Assembly (NCBI GenBank): GCA_038209155.1
Contig: JBBQYA010000085.1
Span: 1-11,538, forward strand
Direction: 5' to 3'
DNA from: JBBQYA01 sp038209155
GTDB lineage: Bacteria > Bacteroidota > Bacteroidia > Sphingobacteriales > Sphingobacteriaceae
Length of the DNA stretch: 11,538 nt
Notes under the pieces: generated by a model
Databases searched by the model: none
What the model was told of the DNA's origin: nothing
The model's input: the letters and a program-made list of their open reading frames with translations, nothing else
Shown: one piece after another, positions 1-5,923 of the stretch
Layout of the letters: each line of letters starts with the position of its first letter
How positions within the stretch are numbered: the first letter of the stretch is position 1
Program-made: the position numbers and the translations under genes

Positions 1-17
1 GAAAAAATTCAGAGTAT

Positions 18-683
18 ATGAAATCCGAAGAAATAAAAAATCTCTTTACCCAATTTGAAGCTGCATCAGCCGAAGTTGAAGGGGTAGAATGTTGGAGTGC
101 CAGAGAATTGCAAGAGTTATTGGGTTACAACAAATGGGAGAATTTTGAGAAAGTGATTCAAAAAGGAAAAAGTGCATGCACAAATGCTGGTGAAGACGTT
201 TCCAATCATTTTCCTGACGTCAGGAAAACGATACCGATGCCTAAAGGTGCTGAAAAAGAGATAGATGACATCTTGCTTACGCGATACGCTTGTTATTTGA
301 TTGCCCAAAATGGTGATAGCAGAAAGGAAGAAATCTCTTTTGCACAAAACTATTTTGCGGTGCAAACCCGCAGAGCCGAATTGGTTGAGCAAAGACTACT
401 AGAAAATGAAAGAGTTATTGCAAGAGAAAAACTCAGCCAAACCGAGAAACAACTTTCTGGAATTCTCTATGAACGGAGTGTTGATAGCCAAGGTTTTGCC
501 ATCATTCGTTCTAAAGGTGACCAAGCTTTATTTAGACTAAACACCCAAATGCTTAAGAAAAAAATGGGCATTCCTGAAAATAGTCCCGTTGCAGACTTCT
601 TGCCTACCATCAGCATTAAAGCAAAAGACCTAGCAGCGGAAATGACAGGACTCAATGTGCAAAGCAAAGATTGTAATAATTGA
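18..683 (+). CDS. dinD: DinD-family DNA-damage-inducible protein, C-terminally shortened
   Basis: The protein has 221 residues and reads as a DinD homologue. The N-terminal half contains ECWSARELQELLGYNKWENF (residues about 24-43) and later LLTRYACYLIAQNGD, typical of DinD and the related BRO-N-like fold. The middle holds a charged helix and then GILYERSVDSQGF, followed by an LAAEMT segment. E. coli DinD is about 274 residues and is an SOS-induced protein reported to affect RecA filaments. This copy stops just after NVQSKD, where family members normally continue for roughly 50 more residues. No frame of the following 50 bases resumes the expected sequence, so the end looks replaced rather than frameshifted. 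Base composition seems more GC-rich than the neighbouring genes, which could mean separate acquisition. The ATG at 18 has an A-rich leader, and only 17 bases lie upstream, so no promoter can be judged. Family identity is fairly sure; whether the short form works is unknown. Confidence 0.8.
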   Translation: MKSEEIKNLFTQFEAASAEVEGVECWSARELQELLGYNKWENFEKVIQKGKSACTNAGEDVSNHFPDVRKTIPMPKGAEKEIDDILLTRYACYLIAQNGDSRKEEISFAQNYFAVQTRRAELVEQRLLENERVIAREKLSQTEKQLSGILYERSVDSQGFAIIRSKGDQALFRLNTQMLKKKMGIPENSPVADFLPTISIKAKDLAAEMTGLNVQSKDCNN

Positions 684-693
684 TATTAGAACA

Positions 694-712
694 TTAATTT
701 CTTTAAAATTAA
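694..712 (+). repeat. Small AT-only hairpin between dinD and the next gene
   Basis: TTAATTT (694-700) is followed five bases later by its perfect reverse complement AAATTAA (706-712). It lies 11 bases after the shortened dinD stop and 24 bases before the next start. Seven A/T pairs make a weak RNA stem and no T-tract follows directly, so it is only a poor terminator candidate. It may be chance in AT-rich DNA. Confidence 0.25.
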
Positions 713-735
713 CCTCAAAATCTCTTACCTAAAAC

Positions 736-1395
736 ATGAACATGATCGCTAGCAAAACAGAGCAACTAAATCAACTTTTTGAAGAATGGATTAAGTCAAT
801 GTCTAATTATAAAGGAAAATTTGTCAAAGATGGTATAAACGATGATACACTTTTCGAAAAAGCAGAACATCAAATTCTATTTTTGATGAAAGAGCCAAAC
901 AATCCTGAGCAGAAAGAAGGGGATTTTAGAGATTGGTGGAAAGAAAATATTTCTGGAACTTTTACAAAAAGAATTGCAGAGTGGAGCTACGGAATACTCA
1001 ATGATTTTCCGGAATTTGATACCATTAATAATATTAATGGTCTTAATGCTTTGCATCAGGTAGCATTCATGAATCTTAAAAAAATTGGCGGAGGTGGTAA
1101 TTCAATTTACAACGAAATTGAACTACATTATAGAAACTCAGAATTATTTGTTCAAAGACAAATTGAAATAATTAAACCAAAAATAATTATTCTTAGAATA
1201 TCTTTTAATGAAAAATTACGAAACAGTATTTTTCCAAATGTTGAATGGAAACAAAGTGGATACGGAATTCAAATTGGGAAATTTAAAGACATTAAAATAA
1301 TTGACTTTTACCATCCATCATCAAGGTCTTCATCGGCAGCCACTTACAGTTTATTGCAAAACATAATTCAATCAGAAAAATTTAAATCGCTATAA
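736..1395 (+). CDS. Uracil-DNA-glycosylase-like protein of unknown specificity
   Basis: The protein has 219 residues, no signal peptide and no membrane segment, so it is probably cytoplasmic. Three spaced blocks suggest the uracil-DNA-glycosylase fold. ILFLMKEPNNP (residues about 47-57) is a hydrophobic strand followed by a polar loop where UDGs carry their first active-site motif. HQVAFMNLKKIGG (107-119) resembles the 'NL.K' strand-loop seen in UDG-like proteins. IKPKIIIL (146-153) leads to IIDFYHPSSR (188-197), whose His193-Pro194-Ser195 matches the HPS of the second UDG motif. The classical water-activating Asp or Asn of the first motif is not evident, so the activity could differ or be absent. 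ATG 736 is used; an in-frame ATG at 742 is a possible alternative. It follows a DinD-family gene, so both neighbours point to DNA damage, but there is no direct proof that they form an operon. The superfamily call is moderate; the biochemical role is unknown. Confidence 0.55.
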   Translation: MNMIASKTEQLNQLFEEWIKSMSNYKGKFVKDGINDDTLFEKAEHQILFLMKEPNNPEQKEGDFRDWWKENISGTFTKRIAEWSYGILNDFPEFDTINNINGLNALHQVAFMNLKKIGGGGNSIYNEIELHYRNSELFVQRQIEIIKPKIIILRISFNEKLRNSIFPNVEWKQSGYGIQIGKFKDIKIIDFYHPSSRSSSAATYSLLQNIIQSEKFKSL

Positions 1396-1400
1396 AAAAG

Positions 1401-1490
1401 TTCACTTGCAGCTACCTTGCAAAGGCAACCAATCCCAACAAACATTCCCAACCTCTGCCCCGTAGTTGCAATTAATAAAACTCCCCATTT
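1401..1490. repeat. C-skewed, GC-rich intergenic island with an inverted repeat
   Basis: This is the notable part of the gene-less stretch 1396-1597. Bases 1401-1470 are 50% GC (35 of 70), clearly above their surroundings, and very skewed on the + strand (26 C against 9 G). TTGCAGCTAC (1406-1415) and GTAGTTGCAA (1462-1471) form an inverted repeat with nine Watson-Crick pairs and one G.T pair, enclosing 46 bases. A smaller hairpin CCTT-GCA-AAGG sits at 1415-1425. On the minus strand an open frame of 28 codons runs from an ATG at 1488 to a TGA at 1402; whether it is translated is unknown. The structure could be an intergenic palindromic repeat family, a gene remnant or a transcript-end structure. 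No T-tract follows the stem, which argues against a simple terminator. The rest of the gap, 1491-1597, is T-rich and holds only a possible promoter. Confidence 0.4.
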
Positions 1491-1553
1491 AACTTTCACT
1501 ATTTTTAAATTCTTGCTTTCCCTTATCTTTTTCTATTATTCATTTTGGTATAA

Positions 1554-1581
1554 TTGTCTTTACCTAATTAAAATAAGTTTC
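1554..1581 (+). promoter_or_regulatory. Possible Bacteroidetes-type promoter for the two-component system
   Basis: TTG at 1554-1556 (-33-like) is followed 17 bases later by TAAGTTTC at 1574-1581, which matches the -7 consensus TAnnTTTG at five of its six fixed positions. Transcription would begin only about 10 bases before the ATG at 1598, giving a very short leader. TATAATTG at 1549-1556 is an alternative -7 element with a longer leader but no clear -33 partner. The call rests on consensus matching only. Confidence 0.3.
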
Positions 1582-1597
1582 GTCTGCCTATTTCAAT

Positions 1598-4500
1598 ATG
1601 TTGTTTAAAATCATTAGAATTTTTGGTTTTCTTTTCTGTTTTATTTCTTTCTCTTCTTTTTCAAAGGAAGTCTTAAAACCTGCTGACTCTTATAATTTCG
1701 ATCGTTGGAGTTCCAAAAATGGGCTCCCACAAAACTCAATTAATAATATTATTCAATCCCACGATGGTTATTTATGGCTGGCAACCTCTGGTGGCTTAGT
1801 TAGGTTTGATGGTGTGAATTTTAAACTATTCAATAAAACCAATTTACCCCTCCTCAAAACCAATAGAGTACGATACCTATTCGAAACACAAAATGGAGAT
1901 ATAATTATCATTGCAAATGGAAGCAGCATGATTGTTTACTCTAAAGGTATCTTCCATGATTTCTCCAATGGCAAAGAAGTGTTTCAGTTTTATTTCGACC
2001 AAGAAAACAAAATTTACGAGTCAGGAGAGAAATATTGGATCGGCGAACCATATATAGAACAAGACAGGAACAACATACTTTACCTTTGCATAACAGGTAG
2101 AGGAATTGTAGCCATAGATCCCATAACCTATCAAAAAATACCTCCATTCAAATTTTTAGAAAACTCAAAATATAGTTTATTCAAAAGTGACGAATATGGC
2201 TTAGTCTTCTCCAATGGAAAAAACTTATTTGTGCAAAACAAAGGATGGAAAAGTATAGGAATTTTAGATTCAACTTATTTTATTGGTGATTGGCACGACA
2301 GTAAGAATAATTGCACTTGGTCTGTAAAAGGAAATTTATTGATACAATACCAAAAAGGAAAAAAAATTAAGCAAAGCAAAATTCCAGAAATATTTTGGAA
2401 AGATCGGTTGGACATAGTTTGGTCAAGTACAAATGATTTTCTATCGCTGAATTCAAATTTTTCAACAAAAGCAATACGATTTAAAATAGAAATGAACGAA
2501 TTCTCTATTATCAACAATACTTATAAAACAGAAATTGGAAAATTAAATCAAGTTCTAAACGACATTGAAGGAAATAGCTGGCATGCAACTTCTATAGGTG
2601 GCCTATTCAAAGAAAAACCACAACGCTTTGTTTATTTTGATAAGGATGAAAATTTACCTTCTCATAATTTTTATCCCATCGTAAAAGCAAAAAATGGAAA
2701 CATTTTTATAGGCACTTTCGGTGCAGACTATTTTGAATTTGATGCTGAGGGCACCTATATTCCAAAATCGCAGAAGATTATTAAACAATTAAAAAATTCT
2801 AATATTAATGATTTAGAACTTATTGATAATAGTCTTTATCTATCTACAATAGACCTTATTCTTCAAATTAAAAATGATGAAATAATTCAAATTAAGTTTC
2901 CCGATGAGAGGTTTTCAGAGGCAATTTTATACAAAACAAAAAATAATGAACTATTGGTTGGTACCTACAACAAAGTTTTTTATTTCAAGAATAATAAATT
3001 TACAGAACACCCAATAAACAAGAAATCCAATTTTGAAAAAATTAGTTATTTCTATGAGGATGATTTAAACACACTATGGGTTATTTCCGATATTGGAATT
3101 TTTAATTATGACCATAAAACACAAAGTCTAAAAACTTATAAGCTAAATAGTAATAATCGACCAGACTTCAGAGGTTTCTATGAAGACAGCGACCATAGAA
3201 TATACATTGGCTCCTATGGAAATGGACTAAGCATAATTGAAAATGAAAAAGTTTTTTCATTAAGTATTAATAATGGACTTTTTGAAAATGTTGTTTCCAC
3301 CATTACCGAAGACAAAAGCGGTAATATCTGGCTTACAGGGAATAAAGGCTTAACCAGAATTTCGAAAAAGGAAGTTTTGGAAATTTTAAAAGGCAAGCAA
3401 ACTATTTTAAATGCTGTTTTATATAACGAAGAAACAGATGATATTAGAACAAGCGAGTTCAACGGAGGCGGTCAGCACAATAAGTGTTGGTTAGGCGACG
3501 AAGTTTATTTGTTTCCAACTCTAAATGGATGTGTGAAAATTGATTTTGCCAAATTTAAACCCAATTTAATTCCTCCAAGAGTTCATATTGAGAATATTTT
3601 GATTGGTGATTCTCTTTTTTCTAATCAAGCAAAAATTGAAATTCCTTACAGCGAAAGCAGATTAGAAATATTATTTACCGCATTAAGTTTTGTTGCGCCA
3701 AGCAAAAATCGTTTTAAATATATGCTGGAAGGCTATGATAAGGATTGGATAAATGCACAAAATGAAAAAAATGCCTATTACAATAAACTACCTCCAGGTA
3801 ATTACACTTTCAAAGTAATTGCTTGCAACAATGAAGGTGTTTGGAATGATGAAGGAGATTCGATAAAAATAACTATCAAACCTCTTTTTTATCAAAGATT
3901 AGGTTTTAAAATACTTTTAGCTTTTACGGTTATTCTATTGGTTATTTTAATTACTCTGCGAATCGTAGGCATTGTAAAAAAAAGGGATCAGGAAAAATCT
4001 GCCTTAACCGACATACTACCAGATCTAGTTTTAAATTTAGATAAAGATGGAAAATATCTAGATTTTTATGGAAATGCTACCTTATTAATTCTTCCATTTA
4101 ATCAACTTAAAGGAAAATACATAAAAGACTTTTTAACAAAAGAATTAGCAGAACTTGTAATGGAAAAAATCAAAAGATCATTTGAGTTAAAAGTTCAGCA
4201 ACAATTCGAGTATAATCTTGAATTGAGTGATGGAATCATTCATTATTTTGAAGGTAGAATAATAGCAAAAGGCAATAATGAAATTATTTTATTTACTCAA
4301 GACATCACTCAAAAAACACTGGCTCAGCTTAAATTAAATGATAATGAAAAGATGTTGCTTCTATCCGCTGAGAAAGAAAAAAAGTTACTAAAAAAAATAA
4401 ACCAACAGCAAAAGCTTCAATTAGAAGCAATTATTAATACGGAAGAAAAAGAAAGAAAAAGAATTGCTACTGATTTACATGATGGAATTGGGCAGTTATT

Positions 4501-5062
4501 ATCAAGCGTAAAAATTAATCTGGCGATACTTGAAGAAAAAATCAATCTACCTGAAGATGATTTGAGAATTAAACTCTTGACAAATTCAAAATCTTCTATC
4601 CTACAAATTACTGATGAGATCAGAAACATTTCTTATAATCTATTACCTCCCTCATTGGAGCAATTTGGATTAGCGTCGGCAATGGAAGAAGAGATAAAAA
4701 AATTAGATAATAACACTGAACTTAAATTTACTTTTTATCATTCATTAAATCATGAAAAATTTGAGTCGAAAATCGAAGTTGTTTTATTTCGTTCCTTTCA
4801 AGAAATTGTTAATAACATTCTTAAACATGCTAGAGCCACGGAAGTAAGTATTCAACTGCTTGGTTATGAAGATGAAATTGTTCTGATGATAGAAGACAAC
4901 GGCATAGGTTTCGATTATTACGAAGCTATTCAGAAGAAAAATAGCAGCGGATTAAAAAACCTTTTTTCAAGAGTAATGTATATTAATGGAAAATTGAAAA
5001 TTGATAGTAATCCTAATGCTGGCACTAGTATTATTATCACAATCAAAGTATTATCTATCTAA
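1598..5062 (+). CDS. Large periplasmic beta-propeller (Reg_prop/Y_Y_Y) sensor histidine kinase
   Basis: The 1154-residue protein is an HPK7-type sensor kinase. Residues 1-22 form a signal peptide or N-terminal anchor (K4, R7, then a Phe-rich core). Residues about 40-690 carry repeated propeller motifs such as GYLWLATSGGLVRFDG and GNIWLTGNKGLTRI, probably two stacked propellers. A Y_Y_Y domain follows (about 695-765; Y708, LEGYDKDW, LPPGNYTFKV). One membrane helix lies near 768-793. The cytoplasmic part has a PAS-like region (about 800-905), a Lys/Glu-rich coiled coil, a HisKA_3 domain with phospho-acceptor His961 in DLHDGIGQ, and an HATPase_c domain with N-box Asn1072-Asn1073 and G1 box DNGIG (1100-1104). 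There is no receiver or HTH fused to it, unlike hybrid SusR-type regulators, and the partner regulator is the next gene. It should sense a periplasmic signal and phosphorylate that regulator. The ligand cannot be read from the sequence; gene order suggests a nitrogen-related cue. ATG 1598 is the start that keeps the signal peptide. Confidence 0.92.
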   Translation: MLFKIIRIFGFLFCFISFSSFSKEVLKPADSYNFDRWSSKNGLPQNSINNIIQSHDGYLWLATSGGLVRFDGVNFKLFNKTNLPLLKTNRVRYLFETQNGDIIIIANGSSMIVYSKGIFHDFSNGKEVFQFYFDQENKIYESGEKYWIGEPYIEQDRNNILYLCITGRGIVAIDPITYQKIPPFKFLENSKYSLFKSDEYGLVFSNGKNLFVQNKGWKSIGILDSTYFIGDWHDSKNNCTWSVKGNLLIQYQKGKKIKQSKIPEIFWKDRLDIVWSSTNDFLSLNSNFSTKAIRFKIEMNEFSIINNTYKTEIGKLNQVLNDIEGNSWHATSIGGLFKEKPQRFVYFDKDENLPSHNFYPIVKAKNGNIFIGTFGADYFEFDAEGTYIPKSQKIIKQLKNSNINDLELIDNSLYLSTIDLILQIKNDEIIQIKFPDERFSEAILYKTKNNELLVGTYNKVFYFKNNKFTEHPINKKSNFEKISYFYEDDLNTLWVISDIGIFNYDHKTQSLKTYKLNSNNRPDFRGFYEDSDHRIYIGSYGNGLSIIENEKVFSLSINNGLFENVVSTITEDKSGNIWLTGNKGLTRISKKEVLEILKGKQTILNAVLYNEETDDIRTSEFNGGGQHNKCWLGDEVYLFPTLNGCVKIDFAKFKPNLIPPRVHIENILIGDSLFSNQAKIEIPYSESRLEILFTALSFVAPSKNRFKYMLEGYDKDWINAQNEKNAYYNKLPPGNYTFKVIACNNEGVWNDEGDSIKITIKPLFYQRLGFKILLAFTVILLVILITLRIVGIVKKRDQEKSALTDILPDLVLNLDKDGKYLDFYGNATLLILPFNQLKGKYIKDFLTKELAELVMEKIKRSFELKVQQQFEYNLELSDGIIHYFEGRIIAKGNNEIILFTQDITQKTLAQLKLNDNEKMLLLSAEKEKKLLKKINQQQKLQLEAIINTEEKERKRIATDLHDGIGQLLSSVKINLAILEEKINLPEDDLRIKLLTNSKSSILQITDEIRNISYNLLPPSLEQFGLASAMEEEIKKLDNNTELKFTFYHSLNHEKFESKIEVVLFRSFQEIVNNILKHARATEVSIQLLGYEDEIVLMIEDNGIGFDYYEAIQKKNSSGLKNLFSRVMYINGKLKIDSNPNAGTSIIITIKVLSI

Positions 5063-5718
5063 TGGAAAAAAAAATTAATTTACTAATTGCTGATGATCAT
5101 CAAACGTTGTTAGAAGGTTTAAATTTAATGCTTAAAGATGTTCCTTCTATCGAAATAGTTTCAACGGCTTCTAATGGTGTAGAGGTATTATTAAAAATGT
5201 CGTCCTATTACGTAGATGTTCTTTTGATGGATATTCAAATGCCACAAATGGATGGCTATGAAACCGCTAAAATTGTTGCTCAGAAATTCCCTGATACTAA
5301 AATACTTATATTGAGTATGCACAGTGAGAAAATATTTATTGAAAAAATGTATCAAGCTGGTGTTGCAGGTTATTTGCTGAAAAGCAGTAGCAAAAAAGAT
5401 ATTGTTTCTGGAATTGAAGATGTGTTTGTAGGAAAACAGCATTTTCCACCAGATGTTATGAAATCTATTTTTATGAATGAAAAAGCTCCTCCATCTTCTA
5501 GCATTGAGGTTAAGCTTACCAAGCGCGAAAATGAAATAGTTTCTCTTATCGTTTCTGGACTTAGCAATCCCGAAATTGCTCAAAAACTTTTCTTAAGTAT
5601 TGAAACTGTAAAAACCCACCGAAAAAACCTTATGTTTAAGTTAAATGTGAAGAATACGGCAGGATTGGTAAAGTATGCAATCAATTTTTTAGCACTAAAA
5701 AAATCTTCCGAAGATTAA
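5062..5718 (+). CDS. NarL/FixJ (LuxR-type) response regulator
   Basis: This 218-residue protein has a receiver domain (about 4-122) and a GerE/LuxR helix-turn-helix (about 150-212). Visible receiver residues are the acidic pair Asp11-Asp12, phospho-acceptor Asp57 in LLMDIQMP, Ser85 in LILSMH and Lys107 in GYLLK. The DNA-binding part shows LTKRENEIVSLIVSGLSNPE and the recognition-helix stretch SIETVKTHRKNLMFKL. Its ATG overlaps the stop codon of the kinase gene by one base (TAATG), so the two are almost certainly translationally coupled and form a cognate pair. The length is normal for the family and every key residue is present. It probably dimerises on phosphorylation and binds dyad sites. 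Candidate sites lie directly downstream, in front of the glutamine synthetase gene, which makes the glutamine/ammonium operon the most likely target. That target is inferred. Confidence 0.95.
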   Translation: MEKKINLLIADDHQTLLEGLNLMLKDVPSIEIVSTASNGVEVLLKMSSYYVDVLLMDIQMPQMDGYETAKIVAQKFPDTKILILSMHSEKIFIEKMYQAGVAGYLLKSSSKKDIVSGIEDVFVGKQHFPPDVMKSIFMNEKAPPSSSIEVKLTKRENEIVSLIVSGLSNPEIAQKLFLSIETVKTHRKNLMFKLNVKNTAGLVKYAINFLALKKSSED

Positions 5719-5723
5719 ATTAT

Positions 5724-5740
5724 CCCCCTGTTTAGGTATT
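5724..5740 (+). promoter_or_regulatory. Operator-like repeat, copy 1
   Basis: CCCCCTGTTTAGGTATT contains the dyad CCT-N4-AGG (5727-5736) followed by TATT. It begins six bases after the response-regulator stop codon. A second copy with the same dyad and tail lies 83 bases downstream, about eight helical turns. LuxR-type regulators commonly bind short inverted half-sites, so this could be a binding site for the adjacent regulator or for autoregulation. The right end runs into the left arm of the inverted repeat at 5738. Confidence 0.4.
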
Positions 5741-5787
5741 TTATAAAAATGTATTGAAAAAAATCATTTTTTGCATTTTTATAAAAT
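5738..5787. repeat. Perfect 14-bp AT-rich inverted repeat with a 22-base loop
   Basis: ATTTTATAAAAATG (5738-5751) and CATTTTTATAAAAT (5774-5787) are exact reverse complements. The 22-base spacer contains a second, inner A/T stem (A run 5757-5762, T run 5767-5772). It follows the two-component system and precedes the glutamine operon. As RNA it would fold into a long but A/U-only hairpin without a following U-tract, so it may slow or end transcription of the two-component system, or act as a bendable or protein-bound DNA site. The pairing is certain; the role is not. Confidence 0.5.
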
Positions 5788-5806
5788 CCTCTTAAATTCT
5801 AAATCT

Positions 5807-5823
5807 CACCCTATTCAGGTATT
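5807..5823 (+). promoter_or_regulatory. Operator-like repeat, copy 2
   Basis: CACCCTATTCAGGTATT repeats copy 1 with the dyad CCT-N4-AGG at 5810-5819 and the same TATT tail. Aligned over 25 bases (5726-5750 against 5809-5833) the two copies agree at 20 positions. Its centre is about 70 bases upstream of the start point predicted from the -7 element at 5872, a usual distance for an activator site. It probably binds the same protein as copy 1; the adjacent LuxR-type regulator is the best candidate. Confidence 0.45.
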
Positions 5824-5830
5824 TACAAAA

Positions 5831-5863
5831 AATACCCATCTATGGTCTTTAATAGTAGGTATT
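5831..5863. promoter_or_regulatory. Inverted AATACC / GGTATT pair next to the glnN promoter
   Basis: AATACC (5831-5836) and AGGTATT (5857-5863) are inverted copies of the core shared by the two upstream repeats. Between them CCAT-CT-ATGG (5836-5845) is a small dyad with a 2-base spacer, and TACCCAT (5833-5839) resembles the half-site known for NarL-type regulators. The block is centred about 40 bases upstream of the predicted start point, where an activator could touch RNA polymerase. AGGTATT occurs three times, at 5734, 5817 and 5857. This is motif reading only. Confidence 0.35.
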
Positions 5864-5871
5864 AGTGAAGT

Positions 5872-5879
5872 TAAATTTG
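5872..5879 (+). promoter_or_regulatory. -7 promoter element for the glutamine/ammonium operon
   Basis: TAAATTTG matches the Bacteroidetes -7 consensus TAnnTTTG at every fixed position. There is no good TTG at the expected -33 place; TTT at 5848-5850 is the nearest. A strong -7 with a weak -33 fits a promoter that needs an activator. Transcription would start near 5885, leaving a leader of about 40 bases with no Shine-Dalgarno sequence before ATG 5924. Confidence 0.5.
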
Positions 5880-5923
5880 TCTTGTCAAAATAATTGAACA
5901 AAACATAATTTAAAAAATCTCAT

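Noticed and set aside
660..735. Frameshift in dinD that would restore the C-terminus
   Set aside because: None of the three frames of 660-735 gives the expected family sequence, so a single-base error does not explain the short end.
1401..1475. Integron attC site
   Set aside because: The inverted arms lack the GTTRRRY and RYYYAAC core sites at the expected places, and no integrase or cassette array is visible.
1417..1608. 63-codon + strand open frame starting with TTG
   Set aside because: It overlaps the kinase start, crosses the C-skewed island and a T-rich stretch, and its Phe/Tyr/Leu-rich product looks like translated T-rich spacer.
5191..5583. 130-codon minus-strand open frame inside the response regulator gene
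   Set aside because: The + strand frame carries every conserved receiver and HTH residue; the antisense product has no recognisable domain.
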